Below the pieces are notes generated by a model. It was not told the origin of the DNA. It saw only the letters and a program-made list of their open reading frames with translations, and did no database searches. A stretch of 64,000 bases of DNA from an uncultured Alistipes sp. GTDB lineage: Bacteria; Bacteroidota; Bacteroidia; Bacteroidales; Rikenellaceae. Numbering within the stretch: position 1 is the stretch's first letter; each line of letters begins with the position of its first letter. Positions 35,203 through 44,957 of this stretch are shown piece by piece. Location: NCBI GenBank assembly GCA_900544265.1, contig UQUQ01000003.1, positions 69,834 through 133,833 of the forward strand, read 5' to 3'. Both the position numbers and the translations under genes were made by a program.

Positions 35203-36021
35203 TTATTGTTGTTTTTCCGTCGTCGATTCGCTCTCCTTTCCGCCGATCTCCACGCACAGCCCGTCCCACGCCAGATGCACGCCCGCGGGGAGCGTCGGCT
35301 CCGTCTCCGCATAGCGGCCGATCTCGTGCGACATGTGCGTGAGGTAGGCCACGCGCGGCGCGACGCGCCGGATGAGCGCCAGGGCCTCCGCCACGTTGAA
35401 ATGCGACGGGTGCTCCTTGAAACGCAGGGCATTGACCACCAGGGTGTCCACCCCGGCGAGCTTCTCCACCTCGGCATCCTCGATCGTCTTGAAGTCGGTC
35501 AGGTAGGCCAGCGGCCCGATGCGGTAGCCCGTCACGGTGAAACGCTCGGAGTGGTGGCCCGAAACGGGGATGATCTCCACGCCGCAGACCGTAAAGGGGC
35601 GCGCAACGTCGATCTCGTGCAGTTCGATCTCCGGCACGCCGCGGTACTTGTCCTGCTCGAAAGCGTAGTCGAAATCCTTGCGCACGCACGCCAGCGTCCG
35701 CGGTGCGGCGTAGATGTCCACCCGGTGGATCGTCGGCGGGTAGTCGACGAAGTTGAAGGCCCGCACGTCGTCCAGACCGCCGATGTGGTCCTTGTGCTCG
35801 TGCGTGAGCAGAATGCCGTCGATGTGCCGCACGCCCGTGCGGAGCATCTGGTAGCGGAAGTCGGGCCCGGCGTCGATAATCAGCCGCACACCGCGCGTCT
35901 CGACCATGGCCGAGGTGCGCAGCCGCCGGTCCCGCCGGTCGTCCGACGTGCAGACCGCACAGCGGCATCCGATGACGGGCACGCCCTGCGAGGTGCCGGT
36001 TCCCAGAAAGGTGAGTTTCAT
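35203..36021 (-). CDS. MBL-fold metallo-hydrolase, PhnP/RNase Z-like
   Basis: 272 residues. MKLTFLGTGTSQGVPVIGCRCAVCTSDDRRDRRLR is the start of the PhnP-like branch with its two extra Cys. The metal site HEHKDH follows near 80, then VSGHHSE and LTHMSHE. These enzymes hydrolyse phosphodiesters such as cyclic ribose phosphate or pre-tRNA ends. No phosphonate genes are nearby, so the substrate is open. First gene of a two-gene unit with the SDR. Confidence 0.88.
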   Translation of the reverse strand: MKLTFLGTGTSQGVPVIGCRCAVCTSDDRRDRRLRTSAMVETRGVRLIIDAGPDFRYQMLRTGVRHIDGILLTHEHKDHIGGLDDVRAFNFVDYPPTIHRVDIYAAPRTLACVRKDFDYAFEQDKYRGVPEIELHEIDVARPFTVCGVEIIPVSGHHSERFTVTGYRIGPLAYLTDFKTIEDAEVEKLAGVDTLVVNALRFKEHPSHFNVAEALALIRRVAPRVAYLTHMSHEIGRYAETEPTLPAGVHLAWDGLCVEIGGKESESTTEKQQ

Positions 36022-36169
36022 GACGGCAAAATTAATAAAAATATGTCAACGGCGCACCGCGTGGCGGAAGATTCGCCGCCCGGGCGCCCGCCATGCGAGC
36101 TGCGGGCCATCACACGGTGCCGCCGTTGATCCTCAAGCGGGTCCGACGGCCGCCTCCCGACCCGGATTC

Positions 36170-36345
36170 CACCTCGCAGACCCGGCAACCGCCGTCCACC
36201 ATGCGACCAGCCTTACCTTGCAGCCCCGGCAACCGCCGCCCGCCATGCGACCAGCCTCACCTTGCAGCCCCGGCAATTGCCGTCCACCATGCGACCAGCC
36301 CACCTTGCAGACCCGGCAACCGCCGTCCGCCCGTCATGCCGCCCT
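36170..36345. repeat. 44-bp degenerate direct repeats, about 3.5 copies
   Basis: ATGCGACCAGCC starts at 36201, 36245 and 36289, each followed by CACCTTGCAG and CCCGGCAACCGCCG with small changes. No protein family is visible in the frames across it. Confidence 0.75.
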
Positions 36346-36480
36346 TCTCCATACAGGCCCAACCGCTGCCGCACGGCGCAGGCGGTCCTCACGCGAAGCA
36401 GACGGTTGTTTCACGGCCCCGCCGCCCCTCCACAGCCAAAAGGGGCAGAGGGGACAGCCGAAAGGGCCCGCAGTTGGCAG

Positions 36481-36582
36481 GGGGGTTGCGGAGGGAAGGG
36501 GTTGCAGAGGGAAGGGGTTGCAGAGGGAAGGGGTCGCGGAGGGGAGGGGTCGCGGAGGGGAGGGGTCGCGGAGGGGAGGGGT
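36481..36582. repeat. 16-bp G-rich tandem repeat, about 6 copies
   Basis: Three AGGGGTTGCAGAGGGA-like and three AGGGGTCGCGGAGGGG-like units in a row. G-tracts of four recur every 7-9 bases on the plus strand. Confidence 0.85.
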
Positions 36583-36930
36583 GCAATCGGAAGGCCCGCA
36601 GCCGTATCCGGCATGGGCCTGCGGAGAGTCTGGCGGAGTTTTTTCGCGGGCTTTGTACCATTTGCAAGCCTAAATATACGTTTTGAAAGGGTACAAACGG
36701 CTTCGCAGCCCTATTTTTATTCCCGGAAGCGGTTCACGCCGCGACCACACACCCATCAAATACAACCCGTCGCGGCGCCGCGGCAACGCAGCGCCCCCGC
36801 GGGCGGAAGCAGGGACCGGCATCCTCTGCGCCTGGAGGATTCCCTCCCCTTCCGCCCTTCAGTACGGCACCCGGAGACACACGGATCCGGGTGTCGTTTT
36901 GTCGGGTCATAGTCGTATTGTCGGGACATA

Positions 36931-36962
36931 TTTGTATGTTCGTATTTTTTTTTGTACCTTGT
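36931..36962 (+). promoter_or_regulatory. possible -33/-7 promoter of the AraC-type gene
   Basis: TTTG at 36931-36934 and TACCTTGT at 36955-36962, 20 bases apart. The ATG is at 36967, so the transcript would be leaderless. The -7 match is imperfect. The remaining gap, 36583-36930, holds no gene that I can see. Confidence 0.45.
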
Positions 36963-36966
36963 AGGA

Positions 36967-38196
36967 ATGATACTCTACGCCCTCATCTATTTCCTCAACG
37001 GGATCTCCCTCGCCTTCTTCATCACGGCGGGCATGCGGATGTTCTACTACGCCCGCAGGACCGGCTCCCGGCCCCACCTGCTCTTTGCCATCTGCCTGGG
37101 TTGGATGGCCCTAATCCAGGTCAAGGAGTTCTTCTGCAACTTCATCCCCTTCTACAACTACGAGGTGCTCGGCCCCGCCTTCACCTTTCCCGATCTGTTC
37201 ACGCTGCCGCTGCTCTCGCTCTTCTTCTTCGAGCTGGTCATGCCCGGACGCATCAACCTGCGCTACGCCCTGCGGCTGCTCGCGCCGTTCGCACTGCTCG
37301 GCGGCACCTACCTCGTCGGGCTCCTCTTCTTCGACAGGACGATCTACCTGTCGCTCGACGAAGTGATCGACGACCTGCCCGCCCTGCTGCCCGCGACACT
37401 GCTCCTCTATGTCGTCTACGCCGCCGGATACTGCATCTTCGCCTTCATCCGCATCGTGCGCTTCTCGCTCCTCTACACCGAGCAGATCGCCCAGGCCTAC
37501 TCCTTCACCGAGCGCATCCACCTGCGCTGGATGCGCTGGATGGCCGGCATTCTGGCCTTCTACCTGATCTCCTACATCGGCATCATCGCCTTCACCACCT
37601 CGGAGAACTACATCGTCTTCACCTTCGCCCTCTCGCTCGCCGTCTGGGGCATGCTCTACGGCTGTGTCATCCAGTACCGCATCCCGAAGATCATCCTCAA
37701 CTACTGGCGGTCGCAGCCCGCACGCGAACAGCAGCCCGAAGAGAACGTCTCGGAGAAGAACGAACGGATCGAAGCCCTGCGGGCGCAGGTGGCCGAGGCC
37801 ATCGACACGCGGCGGCTCTACCTCAATCCGGGGCTGACGATCGTCGACATGGCGGCCGAATGCGGTACGAACCGCACGCACCTCTCGCAGTTCTTCAACA
37901 ACGAGCTGGGCCTCTCGTTCCGCGACTACATCAACCGCTGCCGCGTGGAGCACGCCGTGCGGCTGATGGCCGAACACAACTACAAGATCGAGGAGCTGGC
38001 CCTGCTCGCCGGATTCGGCAGCACGACGACCTTCTATCGGGCCTTTGCCAAGGAGAAGGGGGAGACGCCCCAGCGGTGGCAGGAGCAGCACGCCCAATCC
38101 AAAGCGCAGCCGGCGGAGTCCGCCGCCCTGCCCGGAGCGGAGACGCCGGCGGAGGAGCTGCCGGAAAAGGTCGGTACCGCAGCCACGGTCGAATAG
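36967..38196 (+). CDS. membrane-bound AraC family transcriptional regulator
   Basis: 409 residues. The first 240 hold about seven hydrophobic helices (MILYALIYFLNGISLAFFITAG onward). The C-terminal 110 are an AraC/XylS double helix-turn-helix: LTIVDMAAECGTNRTHLSQFFNNELGLSFRDYINRCRVEHAVRLM, then IEELALLAGFGSTTTFYRAFAKEKGETPQRW. A transmembrane sensor fused to AraC DNA binding is common in Bacteroidetes. Signal and targets unknown; the efflux operon downstream is a candidate. A TTG at 36952 overlaps the promoter and is rejected. Confidence 0.85.
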   Translation: MILYALIYFLNGISLAFFITAGMRMFYYARRTGSRPHLLFAICLGWMALIQVKEFFCNFIPFYNYEVLGPAFTFPDLFTLPLLSLFFFELVMPGRINLRYALRLLAPFALLGGTYLVGLLFFDRTIYLSLDEVIDDLPALLPATLLLYVVYAAGYCIFAFIRIVRFSLLYTEQIAQAYSFTERIHLRWMRWMAGILAFYLISYIGIIAFTTSENYIVFTFALSLAVWGMLYGCVIQYRIPKIILNYWRSQPAREQQPEENVSEKNERIEALRAQVAEAIDTRRLYLNPGLTIVDMAAECGTNRTHLSQFFNNELGLSFRDYINRCRVEHAVRLMAEHNYKIEELALLAGFGSTTTFYRAFAKEKGETPQRWQEQHAQSKAQPAESAALPGAETPAEELPEKVGTAATVE

Positions 38197-38296
38197 CCGG
38201 ACCTCCGCCCATTCGATCCGGCTTGCCGTGCCCCTCATCCAGGCTGTCGCGCCGAGCCGCCCGTCCTGCCTCGATTCTCACTGCCCGACCAATCCC

Positions 38297-38531
38297 CCGC
38301 CCGATCCACGCCGCCGGGTCAACGTCCCCGCCCGATCCAACAACCCCGACTGGCTCGCCCGTCTACGCCGGTGCGCCTTCTCCGCTCCCATCCGGTCCGG
38401 CCGGACCGCGGCGCCCGATTCACCTGCACGACCACTTTCGCCCGACCCCTCCCGCCCAGCCGGCTCAACCGGGCTACCCGTCCCCTCCACCGCCCGATCC
38501 TCGCCGCCGGGCCAACGTCCCTGCCCGATCC
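38297..38531. repeat. 42-bp direct repeat pair in a C-rich gap
   Basis: CCGCCCGATCCACGCCGCCG... at 38297-38338 recurs with four changes at 38490-38531. The whole gap 38197-38680 is C-rich with recurring CCCGATCC words and no convincing gene. Confidence 0.7.
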
Positions 38532-38683
38532 TACAGCCCCGCCCGTCCCGCCCATCTCCCCTTCCGCCCGGCCCAGCTGCCAAACTGCCACTGCCGGGCA
38601 ACTTTTCACCCTCCCCGGCCATACGCCCGACAGGTGCATCCGTCGCGTCAAAAGGGGCATTGCGAAACAAATTTGAAAACTTT

Positions 38684-38714
38684 TTTGGTTTTTTGAGTTT
38701 TATTTTTATATTTG
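38684..38714 (+). promoter_or_regulatory. -33/-7 promoter of the efflux operon
   Basis: TTTG at 38684-38687 and TATATTTG at 38707-38714, 19 bases apart, 24 bases before the TetR start. Confidence 0.7.
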
Positions 38715-38738
38715 TATCCGGATCAACAAGGCAGGATC

Positions 38739-39368
38739 ATGACTCAGAAGGAACGGATCGTCGAACAGGCCATGCGCATGTTCGCGACACAGGGCATCAA
38801 GGCGGTGCGCATGGATGACATCGCCCGCCAGCTGGGCGTTTCAAAACGCACGCTCTACGAACTCTTCGGCGACAAGGAGGGGCTGTTGTATCTGGCGCTG
38901 AACTGCTATTTTGAACACACGCGCCGCCGTCGCGAGGCGCTTACGGAGGGTGCGCGCAACGTGCTCGAGGCCCTCTTCATGGTCCTGACCGACGTGCTGG
39001 ACTCCGCCGGCGAGGCCAACCGCATGCTCGACAACCTGCGGAAGTTCTACCCTGCGGTCTACGACCGCTACACGAAGGAGGGGACCGCAAAGACGCGCAG
39101 CGATTTCGGCAAGATGCTTGAAAGGGGTATCGCCGAAGGGCTCTTCATCGACCGTTTCAACATGGACCTCGCCATTACGGTCCTCTACTATACGGCCTCG
39201 GCCATCGTCTCGCGCAAGGACCTGCTGCTACCCGAGGGGATGACCGAACGCGAGGCCTTCGTGCAGATCATCAGCAACTTCTTCCGCGGCATCGCGACGG
39301 CCAGGGGACTGGCGCTCGTGGACGACTACCTGAAACGCTACGACCCCGCCCACAGCAGGACAAAATGA
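38739..39368 (+). CDS. TetR/AcrR family transcriptional regulator
   Basis: 209 residues starting MTQKERIVEQAMRMFATQGIKAVRMDDIARQLGVSKRTLYELFGDKEGLL, a textbook TetR helix-turn-helix. The C-terminal domain is ligand-binding and variable. First gene of the tolC-hlyD-RND operon, which it probably represses (inference from position). The start at 38739 is chosen over an upstream frame that would overlap the promoter. Confidence 0.94.
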   Translation: MTQKERIVEQAMRMFATQGIKAVRMDDIARQLGVSKRTLYELFGDKEGLLYLALNCYFEHTRRRREALTEGARNVLEALFMVLTDVLDSAGEANRMLDNLRKFYPAVYDRYTKEGTAKTRSDFGKMLERGIAEGLFIDRFNMDLAITVLYYTASAIVSRKDLLLPEGMTEREAFVQIISNFFRGIATARGLALVDDYLKRYDPAHSRTK

Positions 39369-39384
39369 ACAGCCATCCACCGTC

Positions 39385-40710
39385 ATGAAAAGAACGATCC
39401 TGACTCTTCTGCTGCTGCTCGGCACATTCGCCGCCCGGGCGCAGCTGCGGCTGACGCTCGACGACGCGCTCCGGCTGGCCCTGAGCGAGAACCCCACGAT
39501 CCGCATGGCGGAGATGGAGGTCGAGCGCTACGACTACGTCAAGCGCCAGACGTGGGGCGCCCTGCTGCCGCAGGTCTCGGTGAGCGGGCAGTTCAACCAC
39601 AACTTCATCGTGCAGCAGATGTCGAAGGGCTTCTCGCTCGGCAACGACCCCTACACGACCGTAAGCGGTGCGGTCGACGCCTCGCTGCCGCTCTTCGCCC
39701 CGCAGGTCTACCGCATGCTGCGGCTCAACGCCGCACAGATGGCCTCGGCCGTCGAGGCGGCACGCGCATCGCGCATCGACCTGGTCGCCGAGGTCAAAAA
39801 GGCCTTCTACAACATCCTGCTGGCCGAGCAGTCGCTCGCCGTGCTGCACGAATCGGAGGCCACGGTGCGCCGCACGGTCGAGGATACGCAGTTGCAGTAC
39901 GACCACGGCCTGGCCTCGGAGTACGACCTGCTCACGGCCGAGGTGCAGTTGAGCAACCTGCGCCCGGCGATCCTGCAGACCGAAACCTCGATCCGCCTGG
40001 CGAAACTCCTGCTCAAGATGTACCTCTCGATTCCCGAGGAGGTCGAGATCGAGGCGGCGGGCGAGCTGGACGCCCTGCGCGGCGAGGTGCTTGCCGGCAC
40101 CGACGGCCTGACCTCCGACCTCGGGGAGAACAGCGACCTGCGGCAGCTCGAACTGCAGGAGGAGATGCTCCGCCTCCAGCTGCGGGCCGAGAATGCGGGC
40201 CGCCTGCCGACGCTCGGCGCCTTCGGCAACTTCACGCTCACGGGCAACAACATGGGCACGGTGAAGTTCGACATGGCGGGCGGCGGCATGTCGAGCATCA
40301 AGGACGGCTACTTCTGGCAGCATCCCCTCTACGCCGGGGTGCGCCTCTCGGTGCCGCTCTTCGCGGGGCTCGTGAAGGCCAACCGCGCGCGGGAGCTGCG
40401 CAACCAGATCGCGCAGATCGCCCTTCAGCGCGACTACGCGCGGCAGCAGCTCGACGTGCAGCTGCGCTCGGCGCTCAACGACCTGATGACGGCGCGCGAG
40501 ACGATGTTCGCGCAGGAGAAGACCGTCGCCCAGGCCCGCAAGGCCTACCGCATCTCCGACACGCGCTACCGCGCGGGTGCCGGGACGATCCTGGAGCTCA
40601 ACTCCGCACAGCTGGCGCAGACGCAGGCCCAGCTCAACTATTCACAGGCCATCTACGACTACCTCTCGGCCAAGGCCGAGTACGACCGCCTCATCGGCCG
40701 CGAAGAGTAG
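39385..40710 (+). CDS. TolC family outer-membrane efflux protein
   Basis: 441 residues with a signal peptide (MKRTILTLLLLLGTFAARAQ), then LRLTLDDALRLALSENPTIRMAE, the usual TolC opening. Two long coiled-coil repeats follow, and the last has the TolC-type RAGAGTILELNSAQLAQTQAQLNYSQAIYDYLSAKAEYDRLIG. It forms the outer-membrane exit duct of the pump. It lies 16 bases after the TetR gene. Confidence 0.94.
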   Translation: MKRTILTLLLLLGTFAARAQLRLTLDDALRLALSENPTIRMAEMEVERYDYVKRQTWGALLPQVSVSGQFNHNFIVQQMSKGFSLGNDPYTTVSGAVDASLPLFAPQVYRMLRLNAAQMASAVEAARASRIDLVAEVKKAFYNILLAEQSLAVLHESEATVRRTVEDTQLQYDHGLASEYDLLTAEVQLSNLRPAILQTETSIRLAKLLLKMYLSIPEEVEIEAAGELDALRGEVLAGTDGLTSDLGENSDLRQLELQEEMLRLQLRAENAGRLPTLGAFGNFTLTGNNMGTVKFDMAGGGMSSIKDGYFWQHPLYAGVRLSVPLFAGLVKANRARELRNQIAQIALQRDYARQQLDVQLRSALNDLMTARETMFAQEKTVAQARKAYRISDTRYRAGAGTILELNSAQLAQTQAQLNYSQAIYDYLSAKAEYDRLIGREE

Positions 40711-40730
40711 CCGCAAACCCGTAAACGGAC

Positions 40731-41759
40731 ATGAACGCTATGAACCGAATCCTGATTCCGATCGTTGCTGCCGCTGCCGCCGCCCTTGCGGCCTGCGGCG
40801 GGAACCGCACCGCGGCCGATACGCAGACCGACGTGCGGGTGCTGACCCGCTGCGCGGCGGCCGAGGCGGACACCGTGCACCTGACGGAGGTCTTCACCTC
40901 GGAGATCGAGCCCTTCCGCGAGAACGACATCACGCCGGCAGCCTCGGGCGTGCACATCGACCGCATCCTGGTCGACGTGGGCGACGCCGTGCGCGAGGGC
41001 GACCTGCTCGTGACGCTCGACCCGACGCAGTACACGCAGCAGCTCGTGCAGCTGCGCACGATCGAGGACGACTACAACCGCCTGCTGCCCGTCTACGAGG
41101 CGGGCGGCATCTCGGCGCAGCAGATCCAGCAGGCGCGGGCCCAGCTCGACGTGCAGCGCGAGGTGGTCGCCAACCTCCGGCGCAACATCGAGTACCGCTC
41201 GCCGCTGACGGGCGTGGTCACGGCGCGCAACGCCGAGGCCGGAGACCTGCTCACCGGACAGCCGATCCTGCACGTGATGCAGATCGACCCGCTGAAGGTC
41301 GTGGTCAACATCTCCGAACAGTACTACCCGGCCGTGCGGGTCGGCATGCCCGTCGACCTGCGCGTGGACATCTTCCCCGACAGGACGTTCGCCGGGAAGG
41401 TCTCGCTCATCTATCCGGCCCTCGACGCCGCGACGCGCACCTTCAAGGTCGAGGTCGAGGTGCCCAACGCACACGGGACGCTGCGCCCGGGCATGTACGC
41501 CCGCACGACCTTCGACATGGGTGAAAAGTGCGGCACGCTCGTACCGGACGTCGCCATCCAGAAGCAGGTCGGCACGGCCGAACGCTACCTCTACGTCATC
41601 GTCGGCGACACGGTGGCCGAACGCCGCGCCGTCGAACCCGGGCGCCAGGTCGGCGACCGCGTGGACATCCTGCGCGGCGTGGCGCCGGGCGAGCGGGTCG
41701 CCACGACGGCCCTCTCGCGGCTCTACGACGGAGCCCGGGTCGAGCTGGCGGCGGAGTAG
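40731..41759 (+). CDS. RND efflux periplasmic adaptor (HlyD/AcrA family), lipoprotein
   Basis: 342 residues with lipobox AALAAC (Cys about 22). The order is beta-barrel, lipoyl half (ITPAASGVHIDRILVDVGDAVREGDLLVTLD), coiled-coil hairpin (about 95-150), second lipoyl half (YRSPLTGVVTARNAEAGDLL), then barrel and membrane-proximal domain. It links the TolC duct to the RND pump. The coiled-coil hairpin is short. Confidence 0.94.
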   Translation: MNAMNRILIPIVAAAAAALAACGGNRTAADTQTDVRVLTRCAAAEADTVHLTEVFTSEIEPFRENDITPAASGVHIDRILVDVGDAVREGDLLVTLDPTQYTQQLVQLRTIEDDYNRLLPVYEAGGISAQQIQQARAQLDVQREVVANLRRNIEYRSPLTGVVTARNAEAGDLLTGQPILHVMQIDPLKVVVNISEQYYPAVRVGMPVDLRVDIFPDRTFAGKVSLIYPALDAATRTFKVEVEVPNAHGTLRPGMYARTTFDMGEKCGTLVPDVAIQKQVGTAERYLYVIVGDTVAERRAVEPGRQVGDRVDILRGVAPGERVATTALSRLYDGARVELAAE

Positions 41760-41816
41760 CGCCGCACAGTCCGACGTCCAACGCAACGTTCAACCCGTCA
41801 GAGAGCCCCTTCCGCC

Positions 41817-44800
41817 ATGAAAATCTACGAAAGTGCCGTTCGCAAACCGATCTCCACGGTCCTGCTCTTCGTCGGCGTGATGGTCTTCGGACTCTTCTCG
41901 CTGTCGCGACTCTCCGTGGACCAGTATCCCGAGATCGAGATTCCCCAGATCTCGGTCATCACGATGTATCCGGGCGCCAACGCCGCCGACATCGAGACCA
42001 ACATCACGCGCGTGCTCGAGGACAACCTCAACACGGTGAACAACCTCAAGAAGCTGACCTCCAAGTCGCAGGACAACGTCTCGATGATTACCGTCGAGTT
42101 CGAGTACGGCTCCGACCTGAACGAGGGGGCCAACGAGATCCGCGACGTCGTCTCGCGCGTGCAGTCGATGCTGCCCGACGAGGTGGACTACCCGACGATC
42201 TTCAAGTTCTCGACCTCGATGATGCCGATCATGATGCTCGCCGTGACGGCCGAGGAGAGCTATCCGGCCCTGAGCAAGATTCTCGACGACAAGCTGGTCA
42301 ACGTCCTCAACCGCGTCGACGGCGTGGGTGCCGTGTCGGTCATCGGCGCGCCGGAGCGTGAGGTGCAGGTCAACGTCGACCCCACGAAGCTCGATGCCTA
42401 CGGTCTGACTGTCGAGCAGCTCGGGCAGATTATCGCCGCCGAGAACGTCAACATCCCGAGCGGCACGATCGACATCGGCAACAACACCTTCAACGTCAAG
42501 GCCGACGGGGAGTTCGACCTCTCGGACGAGCTGCGCCGCGTCGTGGTCTCGAACGCCGGGGGCCGCACGGTGATGCTCACCGACGTAGCCGAAATCCGCG
42601 ACACGCTCGAAAAGGCGACGATGGACGAGCGCGTGAACGGCCAGCGGGGCGTGCGCGTGATGTTCCAGAAGCAGTCGGGCGCCAACACCGTGAACATCGT
42701 CCACGAGATCCAGCGGCGCCTGCCCGCCATCGAGCAGTCGCTGCCCCGCGACGTGAAGATGGAGCTCATCTTCGAGGGGTCGCAGGAGATCACCGACGCC
42801 ATCGACTCGCTCTCGGAGACGGTGCTCTACGCCTTCCTGTTCGTCGTCCTCGTGGTCATGATCTTCCTCGGGCGGTGGCGCGCCACGCTCATCATCTGCA
42901 TGACGATCCCCGTGTCGCTGATCTGCTCGTTCATCTACCTCTTCGCCACGGGCTCGACGCTCAACATCATCTCGCTCTCGTCGCTCTCGATCGCCATCGG
43001 CATGGTCGTCGACGACGCCATCGTCGTGCTGGAGAACATCACCACCCACATCGAGCGGGGTTCGAGCCCCAAGGAGGCGGCCATCTACGCCACCAACGAG
43101 GTGTGGCTCTCGGTCATCGCCACGACGCTCGTCGTCGTCGCGGTCTTCATGCCGCTGACGATGGTCCCCGGCATGGCGGGCATCCTCTTCCGCGAGCTGG
43201 GCTGGATCGTCTCGATCGTCGTCTGCGTCTCGACGACCGCGGCCATCACGCTCACGCCGATGATGTCGGCCTACCTGCTCCGCCGCGAGGGCGGCGTGCA
43301 CGACTACCGGGGGCTGGGCGTCATCTACAAGCCCGTCGACCGGGCGCTGGCGTGGCTCGACACGGCCTACGCACGCTCGCTCGGCTGGGTCGTCCGCCAT
43401 CGCCGCATCTCGGTCTTCACGATGATGGGGCTCTTCGTCCTCTCGCTGGGGCTCATCACGCAGGTGCCCACCGAGTTCTTCCCGCCGTCGGACAACAGCC
43501 GCATCGCCGCCACCGTCCGGCTCGAGCAGAACCTCTCGGTCGAGTATACGGCCCGCATCGCGCGGCAGATCGACAGCATCCTCTACGCCGAATTCCCCGA
43601 GGTGCGCCTCGTCTCGGCTTCGGCCGGTGCGAACTCCTCGGACAACGCCTTCGCGGCGATGCAGACCACCGGGTCGCACATCATCAACTACAACATCCGC
43701 CTCGCGGAGGTCGAGACGCGCGACCGCTCGATCTACACGATCTCCGACCTGCTGCGCCGCAAGCTGGACCGCATTCCCGAGATCCGCGAATACACGGTGA
43801 CCCCCGGCGGGCAGATGGGCAACATGAGCGGTTCGTCGACCGTCGACATCAAGGTCTTCGGCCACGACATGGAGCTCACGAACGCCATCGCCACGGACCT
43901 GCGCGACCGCATGGCGCAGCTCGAGGGCACGCGCGACGTGCGGCTCTCGCGCGAGGACCTGCGCCCGGAGTACAACGTCGTCTTCGACCGCGACCGCCTC
44001 TCCTACTACGGCATGAACAGCGCCACGGCGTCGCAGGCCGTGCGCAACCGCATCGACGGCCTCGTGGCGTCGAAGTACCGCGAGGACGGCGACGAGTACG
44101 ACATCGTCGTGCGCTATGCCGAGCCCTTCCGCACGCGCGTGGAGGACATCGAGAACATCACGCTCCACAATGCGCAGGGGCGCCCCGTGAAGCTGCGCGA
44201 GGTGGGCCGCGTGCAGGAGGAGTTCGCCGCGCCGGAGATCCAGCGCGAAAACCGTCAGCGCGTCATCACGGTCGAGTCGTCGCTCGGCGCGGGCGTGGCG
44301 CTGGGCGACGTGGTGGCCGAGGCGCAGCGGCTCATCGACGACTACCCGCTGCCCGACGGGGTCGACCTGGAGCTCGGCGGCACGGTCGAGGATCAGGGCG
44401 ACGCCTTCTCCGACCTGGGCATGCTGTTCGTGCTCATCATCCTGCTGGTCTACATCGTCATGGCCACGCAGTTCGAGTCGCTGAAGTTCCCCTTCATCAT
44501 CATGTTCACCATCCCGTTCGCCTGCACGGGCGTCTTCCTGGCGCTGTGGATGACCTCCACGCCGCTGTCGCTCATCGCCCTGATCGGCGCCATCATGCTC
44601 GTCGGCATCGTCACGAAGAACGGCATCGTGATGGTCGACTACATGAACCTGCTCATCGAACGCGGCGCGGAGGTCTCCGAGGCCGTCGTCGCCGGCGGCA
44701 AAAGCCGTCTGCGCCCGGTGCTCATGACCTCGTTCACGACGATCCTCGGCATGCTGCCGCTGGCCATCGGCACGGGCGCCGGGTCGGAGACGTGGCAGCC

Positions 44801-44957
44801 GATGGGCATCGCCGTGATCGGCGGCCTGACCTTCTCGACGATCCTGACGCTCTTCATCGTGCCGGCACTCTACTCGATTCTGGTCAACCGCTCGCAGCGC
44901 AAGGCCCGCGAGCAGCAGGCCCGCCTCGCCGCGGCGCAGGGCGCGGACAACCGATAA
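41817..44957 (+). CDS. RND multidrug efflux permease (AcrB/HAE1-like)
   Basis: 1046 residues, the full size of HAE1 pumps. It opens YESAVRKPISTVLLFVGVMVFGLFSLSRLSVDQYPEIEIP. The TM4 proton-relay pair lies in SIAIGMVVDDAIVVLEN, and the FTTILGMLPLAIGTGAGSETWQPMGIAVIGG block precedes TM11-12. It exports drugs or lipophilic compounds by proton antiport. Together with the TetR, TolC and adaptor genes it forms one operon. Confidence 0.97.
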   Translation: MKIYESAVRKPISTVLLFVGVMVFGLFSLSRLSVDQYPEIEIPQISVITMYPGANAADIETNITRVLEDNLNTVNNLKKLTSKSQDNVSMITVEFEYGSDLNEGANEIRDVVSRVQSMLPDEVDYPTIFKFSTSMMPIMMLAVTAEESYPALSKILDDKLVNVLNRVDGVGAVSVIGAPEREVQVNVDPTKLDAYGLTVEQLGQIIAAENVNIPSGTIDIGNNTFNVKADGEFDLSDELRRVVVSNAGGRTVMLTDVAEIRDTLEKATMDERVNGQRGVRVMFQKQSGANTVNIVHEIQRRLPAIEQSLPRDVKMELIFEGSQEITDAIDSLSETVLYAFLFVVLVVMIFLGRWRATLIICMTIPVSLICSFIYLFATGSTLNIISLSSLSIAIGMVVDDAIVVLENITTHIERGSSPKEAAIYATNEVWLSVIATTLVVVAVFMPLTMVPGMAGILFRELGWIVSIVVCVSTTAAITLTPMMSAYLLRREGGVHDYRGLGVIYKPVDRALAWLDTAYARSLGWVVRHRRISVFTMMGLFVLSLGLITQVPTEFFPPSDNSRIAATVRLEQNLSVEYTARIARQIDSILYAEFPEVRLVSASAGANSSDNAFAAMQTTGSHIINYNIRLAEVETRDRSIYTISDLLRRKLDRIPEIREYTVTPGGQMGNMSGSSTVDIKVFGHDMELTNAIATDLRDRMAQLEGTRDVRLSREDLRPEYNVVFDRDRLSYYGMNSATASQAVRNRIDGLVASKYREDGDEYDIVVRYAEPFRTRVEDIENITLHNAQGRPVKLREVGRVQEEFAAPEIQRENRQRVITVESSLGAGVALGDVVAEAQRLIDDYPLPDGVDLELGGTVEDQGDAFSDLGMLFVLIILLVYIVMATQFESLKFPFIIMFTIPFACTGVFLALWMTSTPLSLIALIGAIMLVGIVTKNGIVMVDYMNLLIERGAEVSEAVVAGGKSRLRPVLMTSFTTILGMLPLAIGTGAGSETWQPMGIAVIGGLTFSTILTLFIVPALYSILVNRSQRKAREQQARLAAAQGADNR

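Noticed and set aside
36170..36345. Possible CRISPR array
   Set aside because: The supposed spacers are as similar to each other as the repeats, copies are degenerate, and no cas gene is present.
36022..36700. Arg/Pro-rich frames across the 44-bp and 16-bp repeats
   Set aside because: Repeat translation with no known domain; frames are open on both strands at once.
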